Counted from the stretch's first letter, positions 54,596 through 63,531 are shown. The stretch is 64,000 nucleotides of DNA from PALSA-1006 sp041660815 (GCA_041660815.1 JBAZVN010000007.1:62001-126000), one strand, 5' to 3'. The notes: generated from the letters alone by a model not told the origin. Program-made: numbers and translations.

Positions 54596-57500
54596 CTACC
54601 TGTCAAACGATCTGGTCGTATGACACTGCAGACAATTCTTATATTTGGCCTGACTCTTATGTTCTTTCTGCCAATCACTGGCATGGCACCCCGCATTAGC
54701 ACAGGTGTTGCCATCTTTATTGGAGTCATGCAAAAGCCAATCAAACGACCGGGTCGTATGACATTGCAGGCAGTTTTTAAAACTGGCAATGCTGGCATGC
54801 TCTTTCTGCCAATCACTGGCATGGCATCCTGCGCTGGCACAGGTATTGCCATCCACATTCGAATCATGGTTAAACGTCCAATTTCCTGCAATTGCATGAC
54901 AATCATCACAAGAACCTGTGTACCCCCGCGATGCGTGACTAGTTGGGCGCTGGGCAAGATGACAGGTTGAGCAGGTTCCCTTCACCACACCGGTATGACT
55001 AAACGTTGCCGGAGTCCAGCCTGTTGTTTTATGACAAACCTCACACTCCAGAGTCGCTCGCGACCCCGTATGAGCAGAAGGTCTTGTATGACAACTGGTG
55101 CACCCTGTCGTTACTCCACTATGACTAAAATATGTTGGCGACCAAGCAGTTGTGCGATGACAGTCATCACAAGAACGCGTTGCTTTGGCACCTGTATGCG
55201 AACTTGGCTTGCCGGTTGCTTTAACACCGTTATGGCAAGTCGAACAAGTTCCCGCCGCCACATTTAAATGATTAAAACTTGCCGGTGCCCAAGCTGTCTT
55301 CAGGTGACACGCATCACATTCAGAAGTTGTTACCACATGAGTTGCATTTTTTCCTATCGCCGATGAACCATTGTGGCAAGAAGAGCAGGTTCCTGTGGCA
55401 GTGGCATGATCAAAGCTTGCGGGTATCCACGACAGATTTGATTTATGACAGGTATCACAGGTAAATGAACCCTTCAGCCCAGTATGCGAATTTGGTTTTC
55501 CTGCCGGATAAACGCCTGTGTTGTGGCAGGTAGCGCAAGTGGTTCCTGCAGGGTGCGTAAATGTGGTTGGTAACCAAGCTGAAGTTCGATGGCAAGTATT
55601 GCAGGTTGATGTCGTCGTGGTAAAAATACCGTGACCGGCAGGCTTACCCTTGGGATAGCTGCCGGTGCTATGGCAAGTTGAGCACGACTCGGTTGTGGTC
55701 GCATGATTAAAGCTGGTCGGTGTCCATGTTGAAGTTCGGTGACAAGTGTCACATGTCGCGGTAATCGTTGTGAAAGTGCTATGCCCCGCTGGCTGACCAA
55801 TTGCGGAGCTTCCGTTATGGCAAGTGGTACACGATCCCTGCACCACGCCAACATGGTCAAATCCGGCCGGAGTCCATGACGAAGTGATCTTATGGCAAAC
55901 ATCACATGCGGCAATAGCACGTGAGCCACTGCTGTGCGTACTTGCCGGTTTTCCGGTTGGATAGGTTCCTGTGTTATGGCAGGTTGAGCACGCTGCCGTC
56001 ACCGTTGCATGACTAAAGGTAGTGGGCGCCCAGGATGAAGATCGATGACAGGTTTCGCACACAGTCGTTGTCGTCGTAAACGTGGCATGGCTCGAAGGCT
56101 TTCCCTTGGGATAGCTGCCGGTGTTATGGCACGTTGAGCACGCCGCCGTCACCGTTGCATGGCTGAAAATGGTGGGCGACCAGGATGAAGATTGATGGCA
56201 AGTATTGCAGGTTGATGTCATCGTGGTAAAAATACCGTGACCGGCAGGCTTACCCTTGGGATAGCTGCCGGTGCTATGGCAAGTTGAGCACGACTCGGTT
56301 GTGGTCGCATGATTAAAGCTGGTCGGTGTCCATGTTGAAGTTCGGTGACAAGTGTCACATGTCGCGGTAATCGTTGTGAAAGTGCTATGCCCCGCTGGCT
56401 GACCAATTGCGGAGCTTCCGTTATGGCAAGTGGTACACGATCCCTGCACCACGCCAACATGGTCAAATCCGGCCGGAGTCCATGACGAAGTGATCTTATG
56501 GCAAACATCACATGCGGCAATAGCACGTGAGCCACTGCTGTGCGTACTTGCCGGTTTTCCGGTTGGATAGGTTCCTGTGTTATGGCAGGTTGAGCACGCT
56601 GCCGTCACCGTTGCATGACTAAAGGTAGTGGGCGCCCAGGATGAAGATCGATGGCAGGTTTCGCACACAGTCGTTGTCGTCGTAAACGTGGCATGGTTCG
56701 AAGGCTTTCCCTTGGGATAGCTGCCGGTGTTATGGCACGTTGAGCACGCCGCCGTCACCGTTGCATGACTGAAAGTGGTGGGCGACCAGGATGAAGATCG
56801 ATGGCAGGTTTCGCATACGGTCGTTGTCGTCGTAAACGAGGCATGGTTCGAAGGCTTTCCCTTGGGATAACTGCCGGTGTTATGACAGGTTGAGCAAGCC
56901 GCTGTCACCGTTGCATGACTGAAAGTGGTGGGCGACCAAGATGAAGATCGATGGCAGGTATTACAAGTTGAGGTAGTCGTGGTAAATATTCCGTGACCGG
57001 AAGGCTTGCCCTTGGGATAAGTACCAGTGTTATGACACGTTGAGCACGCCGCCGTCACCTTGGCATGACTGAATATTGTAGGTGACCATGATGAAGTTCG
57101 ATGACAGGAATAACAATCATTGATTGCGCTAAACGAAAACGCAGCATGCCCCGCCGGCTTCCCCGCCGAAATCATGCCATTGTGACAAGTGGTACAGGAA
57201 TCTGCTTTCGCTTTACCGTGATTAAAACGCGCGCCCAGAAAAGTAACCGTATTGGTATGACAGGCGTCACAGGGCTCGGTCGTTACAATATGCTTGGAAG
57301 ACATCGCGGTCGCGACAATACGTTTACCTTTGGCGTGACAACCCGCGCAATTGCGCGGCGTGCCTTTGAAAACACCCCCCACGTGACAGGAGGCACATTC
57401 CGCCGTGTTATGCGCACCGGTTAACGGGTAACCCGTGGTCATATGATTGAAATTCTGTGCGGATAATTCGCTTGGCCGTGTTTGCCCCTTATTACTGCTG

Positions 57501-57685
57501 CCATTCAGAGGCGCAAGGAAACCGGAATTTAATGCGGGACGACTCACTCCGCTACTGCTATCCTCTTCATCCTCCATTAACGCGGAAACAGCATAACCTG
57601 AAGCCAGAGTAAGGGGTAGCGCAACTATCGCCAACATGAACAATCTGATTGGTAAGAGCGCAATTTTAAAAGCGAATAAATTCAT
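54596..57685 (-). CDS. Giant multiheme c-type cytochrome, 39 heme motifs
   Basis: A 1029-residue exported protein with 37 CxxCH and two CxxxxCH motifs (CASAGCH, CANAGCH near the C-terminus). Signal region LFMLAIVALPLTLASGYAVSA. The centre is built of about 35-45-residue repeats of the form CSTCHNTGSYPKGKPSNHA and CETCHRSSSWSPTTFSHAT, Ser/Thr-rich and low in charge; the C-terminus repeats GNTCASAGCHASDWQKEH and CLQCHTTRSFD. A 606-bp tandem duplication (202 residues) is visible in the DNA. I infer an extracellular or barrel-spanning heme wire. It precedes the 19-heme gene by 47 bases. Confidence 0.93.
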   Translation of the reverse strand: MNLFAFKIALLPIRLFMLAIVALPLTLASGYAVSALMEDEEDSSSGVSRPALNSGFLAPLNGSSNKGQTRPSELSAQNFNHMTTGYPLTGAHNTAECASCHVGGVFKGTPRNCAGCHAKGKRIVATAMSSKHIVTTEPCDACHTNTVTFLGARFNHGKAKADSCTTCHNGMISAGKPAGHAAFSFSAINDCYSCHRTSSWSPTIFSHAKVTAACSTCHNTGTYPKGKPSGHGIFTTTTSTCNTCHRSSSWSPTTFSHATVTAACSTCHNTGSYPKGKPSNHASFTTTTTVCETCHRSSSWSPTTFSHATVTAACSTCHNTGSYPKGKPSNHATFTTTTTVCETCHRSSSWAPTTFSHATVTAACSTCHNTGTYPTGKPASTHSSGSRAIAACDVCHKITSSWTPAGFDHVGVVQGSCTTCHNGSSAIGQPAGHSTFTTITATCDTCHRTSTWTPTSFNHATTTESCSTCHSTGSYPKGKPAGHGIFTTMTSTCNTCHQSSSWSPTIFSHATVTAACSTCHNTGSYPKGKPSSHATFTTTTTVCETCHRSSSWAPTTFSHATVTAACSTCHNTGTYPTGKPASTHSSGSRAIAACDVCHKITSSWTPAGFDHVGVVQGSCTTCHNGSSAIGQPAGHSTFTTITATCDTCHRTSTWTPTSFNHATTTESCSTCHSTGSYPKGKPAGHGIFTTTTSTCNTCHRTSAWLPTTFTHPAGTTCATCHNTGVYPAGKPNSHTGLKGSFTCDTCHKSNLSWIPASFDHATATGTCSSCHNGSSAIGKNATHVVTTSECDACHLKTAWAPASFNHLNVAAGTCSTCHNGVKATGKPSSHTGAKATRSCDDCHRTTAWSPTYFSHSGVTTGCTSCHTRPSAHTGSRATLECEVCHKTTGWTPATFSHTGVVKGTCSTCHLAQRPTSHASRGYTGSCDDCHAIAGNWTFNHDSNVDGNTCASAGCHASDWQKEHASIASFKNCLQCHTTRSFDWLLHDSNKDGNTCANAGCHASDWQKEHKSQAKYKNCLQCHTTRSFDR
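55590..56800 (-). repeat. 606-bp tandem duplication within the 39-heme cytochrome gene
   Basis: Sequence from about 55590 to 56195 recurs at a 606-bp offset (56196-56800). From about 55615 to 56047 the two copies are identical base for base; outside that they differ at a few positions. 606 is divisible by 3, so 202 residues and about eight heme motifs are added in frame. Confidence 0.9.
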
Positions 57686-57876
57686 TTATATCCCGAGCAA
57701 CCCATTGTATTTAATACATAAATTAAGCAGTAAATTACAAGTTAACTCATTACCATTAAGAGATTCACATACTAGCAAACGCGCAACGCCCACAGCAAAC
57801 CCACTCGTCCGAACCTACTGTTCCGCGCAATGCACAGGCTAACCGGATAAACGTCGCCAACTGCCGACAAACGTAA

Positions 57877-57893
57877 GGGCACCTCTAAAAATT
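57877..57893. repeat. Remnant end of the dispersed palindromic repeat
   Basis: GGGCACCTCTAAAAATT matches the terminal inverted repeat of the element at 35202-35342. It touches the stop codon of the 27-heme cytochrome gene. Confidence 0.6.
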
Positions 57894-59901
57894 ATCTTCC
57901 CACACCCATATTTACATCGCGCCATTTGTCACCGGTATGACAACGGTCGCATTGCGGCCCGAAATCGCCATTATGAACATCGTCTCTATCATGACAACCG
58001 CCGCACGTTTTTTCCGCTTTTACTTTCTTATCCATCGGCTTGATATGACAGGCATAGCAATCCAAAATATTTTTATGCGGACCGCTTAGCTTGAAGTCGG
58101 TCTTATCGTGATCGAAATCCCACAACTTCCAGTTACGTACGTTATGACATTCCTGACACTCGGTTCCCAATCTACGCTTGTGAACTTTGGCATCGTCTTT
58201 TTCATGACATGACCAGCAATCCGACTTGGCATCTTTAAAAGTGGGTGCAAGGTGACATTTTTTGCATTCCACTGACGCATGCCCGCCCAATAACGGAAAC
58301 TTGGACATCGTGTTGTGCTTAAAGGTGGTTTTCTTCCAGTCACTCTCGTTATGACAAGTTTCGCACTTCTTGCCTTCCTGACCTTTATGCTTGTCGTCTT
58401 TTTCATGACACGAGAAGCAGCTAGTTTGTAACTTATCCTTATACAAATTTCCTTTATGGCAGGTTGAGCACTTGGCATTCTTATGTTTGCCCAACAATGG
58501 ATACTTGGTATCTTTGTCGTGATTGAACAAGATTTCTTTCCAGCTTTTTTCGTTATGGCAGCTTTCGCACTTCACACCATAATTGCCCTTGTGCGTTTTA
58601 TCGTCATCTTTTTTATGACATGACACACAGGTCATCAGCAACTTGTCTTTGTACAAATCGCCCTTGTGGCAGCTCACGCATTTCAACGGTGCGGCATGCT
58701 TGCCCAACAATGGAAATTTAGTGAGCTTGCCATGATCGAAAGTGATCTCTTTCCAATCTTTTTCGTTATGGCACGTTTCACACTTCGGACCAAAATTACC
58801 CTTGTGCGCCTTGTCGTCATCCTTTTTGTGGCATGACACACACGTCATCAATAATTTGTCTTTATACAAATCACCCTTGTGACAGCTCACGCATTTCAAC
58901 GGAGCGCGATGTTTACCCAGCAAGGGAAATTTGGTGGTCTTGCCGTGATCGAAAATGATTTCTTTCCAATCTTTTTCGTTGTGGCACGTTTCGCACTTCG
59001 GACCAAATTTACCCTTATGCGCTTTGTCATCGTCCTTCTTGTGACATGAGTTACATAACTTGGGCGTATCTTTATAAATCTTTTTATTGTCAGACGTCAG
59101 GTGACATTTATCGCACTTCACCTCCTCATGCTTACCCAACAGCTTGAAGTTGGTTTTGTCGTGATCGAACTTGGTGTCTTTCCAGTCTTTCTCGCTATGG
59201 CATTTCGCACAATCCGTACCCAGCTTGCCCTTATGCGCCTTAACGTCATCTTTCTTATGGCAAGCCACACAGGTCTTGGGCGTATCCTTATATTTATTAT
59301 TGATATGACAACTGACACACTTCACATCAATGTGCTTGCCCAGCAATTTATAATCAGTTTTGTCGTGATCAAAATTAGTGGTTTTCCAATCTTTTTCAAC
59401 GTGGCACTTCGCACAGTCGGTTCCCAAACCGCCCTTATGCTTATCGTCTTTTTTATGGCAACTATTGCATACAGAGGGAGCTTCGCTGTACTTTTTTCCC
59501 GCGACGTGACAACTCTTGCATTTCACCTTCTCCTTAAGGTGGCCGCCTTTTAAAACATAATCGGTCTGCGAATGGTCAAATTTGGCAGGATCAAACGTGA
59601 TGATTTTGGCATTGCGCCCCAAGTGATCCGGATGACATTCCTTACATTCTTTCTGCTCTTTAAGACGACCGTGATAGCCGCGCTTTTCGTCGATATCTTT
59701 ACCCACATCTTTGTGGCAATCTTTACAAAGTTGGGTTTGCGCACCCTTATCAAATTTCTTATGACACTTTTCACAATTAGCTTCCTCTTTGGCGTGTCCT
59801 TTAATGACGTCACCCGGCATCACCAACTTATTCGCCGATGCCGAATAAGAAATTCCAAAACAAAGCGTTAGCAGCAATAAAAAGCGCATAAAAAATGACA
59901 T
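57892..59901 (-). CDS. Lysine-rich multiheme c-type cytochrome, 27 heme motifs
   Basis: A 669-residue exported cytochrome with 27 CxxCH motifs. Signal peptide MSFFMRFLLLLTLCFGISYS then ASANK. Unlike the two Ser/Thr-rich cytochromes downstream, its repeats are strongly charged: CETCHNEKDWKEITFDHGK, TKFPLLGKHAAPLKCVSCHK and YKDKLLMTCVSCHKKDD, about 75 residues and three hemes per unit. FDH, GKH and KHKG histidines are likely distal ligands. The basic, soluble character fits a periplasmic carrier between inner-membrane oxidoreductase and the outer-membrane porin complex. It follows the b-type-like gene by 15 bases, so the two are translated from one message. A 206-base gap separates it from the 39-heme gene. 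Confidence 0.93.
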   Translation of the reverse strand: MSFFMRFLLLLTLCFGISYSASANKLVMPGDVIKGHAKEEANCEKCHKKFDKGAQTQLCKDCHKDVGKDIDEKRGYHGRLKEQKECKECHPDHLGRNAKIITFDPAKFDHSQTDYVLKGGHLKEKVKCKSCHVAGKKYSEAPSVCNSCHKKDDKHKGGLGTDCAKCHVEKDWKTTNFDHDKTDYKLLGKHIDVKCVSCHINNKYKDTPKTCVACHKKDDVKAHKGKLGTDCAKCHSEKDWKDTKFDHDKTNFKLLGKHEEVKCDKCHLTSDNKKIYKDTPKLCNSCHKKDDDKAHKGKFGPKCETCHNEKDWKEIIFDHGKTTKFPLLGKHRAPLKCVSCHKGDLYKDKLLMTCVSCHKKDDDKAHKGNFGPKCETCHNEKDWKEITFDHGKLTKFPLLGKHAAPLKCVSCHKGDLYKDKLLMTCVSCHKKDDDKTHKGNYGVKCESCHNEKSWKEILFNHDKDTKYPLLGKHKNAKCSTCHKGNLYKDKLQTSCFSCHEKDDKHKGQEGKKCETCHNESDWKKTTFKHNTMSKFPLLGGHASVECKKCHLAPTFKDAKSDCWSCHEKDDAKVHKRRLGTECQECHNVRNWKLWDFDHDKTDFKLSGPHKNILDCYACHIKPMDKKVKAEKTCGGCHDRDDVHNGDFGPQCDRCHTGDKWRDVNMGVGR

Positions 59902-59916
59902 AGTCAGCCCGCCAAA

Positions 59917-60822
59917 TTAATAAGCATGCACAGCATATACGTGATAAAACGCGCTAAATACCATCATATACACCAACGGAATATGGAAAATATGCCACCA
60001 GGAAAATAAGCGTTCATAGGTTTGAAACTGGGCTAAATCGCGTACCGCATTAATATAATCAGCCACCGTGGCTTTATATTCGACAAACTTTTGAGCGATC
60101 TCAGCAGCGTTAGCGGTACCGGCATTTTGCTCCTTGGCTTGAGCCAACATAACTGCCCACAGCTCTTTGGCAGCCGAACGACGCAGCATCATCGCCTGAA
60201 ATCCCACCGTAAAGAAATGAGCAAAACCCATGCCGGAATGCTTGGCATGAGCTTCCGCCTTAACACGAAATTCCAATAATTTTCGCTCCAATTCAGGCGC
60301 AAAACTGAGCAAGGTTTTAATATCTCCGGCTTCATCTACACTGGTCGATACTTCATTGAGTGAAGATTGACGTCCGTACAAGCCGTGGTGAATTTTAGTA
60401 TAGAAAAAACGCCCGAATGTACCACTACCGGAAACCAGCAGCATACACAGCATGGCGACGGCGGCATTAATAGAACCCTGCGGATGAATAAACGGAATAT
60501 AAACGTGATAAGTGGAGTGGAAGATAATAGTCAGCGGACCAAGAATTCCCAGAATCATGTGACCTTTGAACCAAAACGGCAATGCACCAATTTTTTCCAG
60601 AAACTTGAAGCGTTTACGCGCCGAGTACAGCAGCAACGTGAGCATCATCAAACCGCCGGCCAGCCCCAAGTTGTAGCCGAAATCGAACAGTCGCTCACCT
60701 GGTTTATAAAGTGTTTGCGGGTACACCAGAAAATAGCCACCCACCGTGATAATGCCCACGACGCCGATGAAAAGTAACCAGCCAACATGTTCTGATCGAT
60801 TTTTTGCGCTTTTTGCGTTCAT
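59917..60822 (-). CDS. Inner-membrane b-type cytochrome-like protein
   Basis: A 301-residue protein with five or six predicted helices (about 14-32, 48-66, 83-102, 117-135, 265-290). Histidines that could hold heme b are in the helices or at their ends: WFKGHMILG, IFHSTYHVY, then WWHIFHIPLVYMMVFSAFYH. A helical cytoplasmic or periplasmic loop of about 110 residues lies between helices four and five (SLNEVSTSVDEAGDIKT to ADYINAV). I know no exact family; the layout resembles ferric-reductase-like/cytochrome b561-type transmembrane electron carriers. As first gene of the minus-strand operon it probably passes electrons between quinol or the ferredoxin-like protein and the 27-heme cytochrome. 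Confidence 0.75.
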   Translation of the reverse strand: MNAKSAKNRSEHVGWLLFIGVVGIITVGGYFLVYPQTLYKPGERLFDFGYNLGLAGGLMMLTLLLYSARKRFKFLEKIGALPFWFKGHMILGILGPLTIIFHSTYHVYIPFIHPQGSINAAVAMLCMLLVSGSGTFGRFFYTKIHHGLYGRQSSLNEVSTSVDEAGDIKTLLSFAPELERKLLEFRVKAEAHAKHSGMGFAHFFTVGFQAMMLRRSAAKELWAVMLAQAKEQNAGTANAAEIAQKFVEYKATVADYINAVRDLAQFQTYERLFSWWHIFHIPLVYMMVFSAFYHVYAVHAY

Positions 60823-60972
60823 TAAGTTAATTCCCGAAATACTCTAAATTGACAGGACAAATTGTAGCTTTTTACCGGTCTTACCACAAACTGATGTTTG
60901 TCATCCACCGTCTCCCAGCATAGAATGATGTCCGCTTCTTAGAGGAATTATATGATAAAGTTCCGATTGCGG

Positions 60973-60997
60973 GGGAAATTTTCCCACTAAATTTCCC
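60973..60997. promoter_or_regulatory. Candidate operator palindrome between divergent electron-transfer genes
   Basis: GGGAAATTT (60973-60981) and AAATTTCCC (60989-60997) form a perfect 9-bp dyad with centre TCCCACT, 48 bases before the oxidoreductase ATG and 150 bases before the divergent gene. The regulator is unknown. Confidence 0.4.
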
Positions 60998-61044
60998 AGC
61001 ATTACACAACTCCCTATTTTTACAACGTAATTCAAAAAATTATT

Positions 61045-62352
61045 ATGGATATTCTAGATTTTGCCGTTTACCTCGTCCCTTTGGTCATCATTTTTTACTT
61101 TTATCTAAGCAATAAAAGTAAAAAAGAGGACGCAGCCAAAGAAACACTGAAAGAATCCATTGTGTCCGGCCTGACCGAGCCCGCGTCACTGCATCCGCTC
61201 ATTGACCCCGTGCTATGTTTAGGTGCCGGCGCCTGTGTGACAGCCTGCCCTGAAGCCGCAATTGGCCTGATTAACGGCAAAGCCCAACTGGTAAATCCTT
61301 CCCACTGCATCGGTCATGGCGCGTGTGCCGCCGCCTGTCCGCACAGTGCCATTACCATGGTGTTTGGTACCGAAAAACGCGGCATGGATATCCCGCAAGT
61401 GAACCCGCAATTTGAGACCAATGTACCCGGTATTTTCATTGCCGGTGAATTGGGCGGCATGGGCCTGATTCGCAAATCTGCCACGCAGGGATTGCAAGCA
61501 ATTGATTCAATTGAGAAATTAAAAGGCAGCAACAACCCGTATGATGTGGTGATCGTGGGCACCGGGCCTGCCGGTTTGGGGGCAACATTAAATGCGCATG
61601 ATAAAAAACTGCGCTATGTCACGCTGGAACAGGAAACCTCGTTGGGCGGGGCAATTTTCCAATATCCGCGCAATAAAGTCGCCATGACGGCGCCGGTGAA
61701 GTTGCCAATTGTCGGCGAAATGCACTTCAAAGAAGTCAGCAAAGAAAAACTGCTGGAGTTCTGGCATGAAATTATCAATAAAACCGGCATCAAGCTCAAT
61801 TTTAACGAGCGCATGGAAACCATTAGCAAAACCGACAACGGCTTCATTGTAAAAACCTCCAAAGCCTCTTATGAAACGCGCACCGTTTTGTTGGCAATCG
61901 GACGGCGCGGCACGCCGCGCAAACTGGGCGTTCCCGGAGAAGAATTGCCAAAAGTGGTGTATCGCCTGATTGATCCAGAACAGTATAAAAATATGCATGT
62001 CGTCGTCGTGGGTGGCGGTGACAGCGCGGTGGAAGCAGCCATGGCCATTGCCGATCAACCGGGAACTACAGTGACCCTATCGGCGCGCGGCGAATCATTT
62101 GGCGCTGCGTTCAGCGGTGCAAAACCTAAGAATCGCGACCGTCTGGAAGGTATGTCAAAATCAGGGAAAGTTAAAATTCTGCTGAAGTCCGGCGTCAAAT
62201 CGATTGCGCCCAAAACTATCATCATGAAGCACGACGGTCAAGAAACCGAGATTCCCAATGACGGCGTGATTGTGTGTGCCGGGGGTACTTTGCCGACGCC
62301 TTTCCTCAAGGAAATCGGCGTGATGGTGGAAACCAAGTTTGGCACCGCATGA
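61045..62352 (+). CDS. Membrane-anchored ferredoxin/FAD-NAD(P) oxidoreductase
   Basis: A 435-residue protein. Residues 3-23 (ILDFAVYLVPLVIIFYFYL) are a membrane anchor; about 55-115 form a two-cluster ferredoxin domain; about 165-430 form a thioredoxin-reductase-like FAD/NAD(P) fold with VIVGTGPAGLGATLNA (FAD) and VVVGGGDSAVEAAMAI (NAD(P)). The Cys motifs are CLGAGACVTACP and CIGHGACAAACP: each lacks the second Cys of the usual CxxCxxCxxxCP (Ala and His instead). The CxxC of true thioredoxin reductases is absent. Divergent from the b-type-like gene with 222 bases between, so probably part of the same electron pathway, linking NAD(P)H to the membrane. Confidence 0.85.
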   Translation: MDILDFAVYLVPLVIIFYFYLSNKSKKEDAAKETLKESIVSGLTEPASLHPLIDPVLCLGAGACVTACPEAAIGLINGKAQLVNPSHCIGHGACAAACPHSAITMVFGTEKRGMDIPQVNPQFETNVPGIFIAGELGGMGLIRKSATQGLQAIDSIEKLKGSNNPYDVVIVGTGPAGLGATLNAHDKKLRYVTLEQETSLGGAIFQYPRNKVAMTAPVKLPIVGEMHFKEVSKEKLLEFWHEIINKTGIKLNFNERMETISKTDNGFIVKTSKASYETRTVLLAIGRRGTPRKLGVPGEELPKVVYRLIDPEQYKNMHVVVVGGGDSAVEAAMAIADQPGTTVTLSARGESFGAAFSGAKPKNRDRLEGMSKSGKVKILLKSGVKSIAPKTIIMKHDGQETEIPNDGVIVCAGGTLPTPFLKEIGVMVETKFGTA

Positions 62353-63386
62353 TGACCACCGAAAATAACCCGGCCCCCAACTGGCTGATTTATTGCCGCC
62401 CGGGTTTTGAACGCGACTGCGTGGAAGAAACTCAAGCTAAACCCATTGAAACCGTTGAAAATTCCGCTTTTGTAGTGCTGCAAGGCAAGCCGCGCTTAGC
62501 CTTTGGGCAGCTGGCTTTTGCCCGCCAACTGATCAGTTTGCACGGTGAAATTAAGCAACTTCCCGAACGCGACCGCATAACCCCACTGCTCTCCGCCATT
62601 CCTGTTACGCCCGAAAAATTTGGCTGTTTATATTTGGAAGTACCGGACAGCAACGAAGGTAAAACCCTGTCGGGATTTACCCGGCGTTTTCAACCCTTGC
62701 TGGAAGAAAAATTACGCGCAGCCGGACGCTTGGTGGATGACCCCGCCCTACCCCGTTTGCATCTATTTTTCCCCGATAAAAATCGCGTTTTGATCGGCAG
62801 CAGCGATCCGCAAAATAGTAGCAGATCACTCAATGGAATTCAGCGCGTAAGCATGACACATGATGCTCCAAGCCGTTCGTATCTTAAATTGGCCGAAGCT
62901 TTTGAAGTATTTCTGGATAAATCGCAACAGGCTTTATGGTTAAAACCCGGCATGACTGCGATCGATTTGGGTGCCGCACCCGGGGGCTGGACTTGGCAAC
63001 TGGTACAGCGCGGTTTAAAAGTGACGGCAGTCGATAATGGCCCGCTTAAAGGCGCGGCAGTCGACCATCCACTGATCAAACATATGCGCAAAGACGGGTT
63101 TAGTTTTCGACCACAGCGTCCGGTAGATTGGCTGGTGTGCGACATGGTGGAACAACCCCAACGTGTCGCCACTTTGGTCACCGAATGGTTTATAAACGGG
63201 CACACCCGGCACGCGGTGTTTAATCTCAAGTTGCCCATGAAGAAGCGAGTTACTTCACTGCACAGCGCACTGGACAGTATTCACAACGCGCTAAACGCCA
63301 AAGGAATTCGCCATCACCTTGATTGCAAACAGCTCTATCACGACCGCGAAGAGGTGACGGTATTTCTGGCGAGAATTCAGAAGTAA
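62349..63386 (+). CDS. rlmM: 23S rRNA cytidine-2498 2'-O-methyltransferase
   Basis: SAM-dependent rRNA methyltransferase of 345 residues. An N-terminal THUMP-like part (WLIYCRPGFERDCVEETQAK) leads to a Rossmann domain with AIDLGAAPGGWTWQLVQRGL (SAM site), VDWLVCDMVEQP and FNLKLPMKKR; K-D-K-type catalytic residues are consistent with RlmM. The ATG at 62349 overlaps the previous TGA as ATGA, so it is coupled to the oxidoreductase gene although functionally unrelated. Longer frame from 62274 is not needed. Confidence 0.93.
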   Translation: MMTTENNPAPNWLIYCRPGFERDCVEETQAKPIETVENSAFVVLQGKPRLAFGQLAFARQLISLHGEIKQLPERDRITPLLSAIPVTPEKFGCLYLEVPDSNEGKTLSGFTRRFQPLLEEKLRAAGRLVDDPALPRLHLFFPDKNRVLIGSSDPQNSSRSLNGIQRVSMTHDAPSRSYLKLAEAFEVFLDKSQQALWLKPGMTAIDLGAAPGGWTWQLVQRGLKVTAVDNGPLKGAAVDHPLIKHMRKDGFSFRPQRPVDWLVCDMVEQPQRVATLVTEWFINGHTRHAVFNLKLPMKKRVTSLHSALDSIHNALNAKGIRHHLDCKQLYHDREEVTVFLARIQK

Positions 63387-63402
63387 ACTAGGGGTTGCTT
63401 TT

Positions 63403-63523
63403 AAAAATTTAATTTTCAAAGCTAGGCAAGGCGCGAGCAAAAAATTATGATGTAGCATATACAGAATATGTAAGGAGTAATTTTTTGTGAGGAACGCAGC
63501 ATCGCGAAGTAAATTAAATTTTT
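63403..63523. repeat. Palindromic dispersed repeat, copy 2
   Basis: About 121 bp, ends AAAAATTTAATTT (63403-63415) and its inverse (63511-63523). The inside AAGCTAGGCAAGGCGCGAGC, the CATATAC-GAATATGTAAGGAGT core and ACGCAGCATCGCGAAGTAAA match the element at 35202-35342 at most positions. It lies between rlmM and the small gene on the other strand. Confidence 0.85.
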
Positions 63524-63531
63524 GGTTTTTT

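Noticed and set aside
55590..56800. CRISPR-like array impression from repeated cytochrome units
   Set aside because: The repeats are coding, unequal and in frame with heme motifs; there are no short identical repeats with unique spacers and no cas genes.
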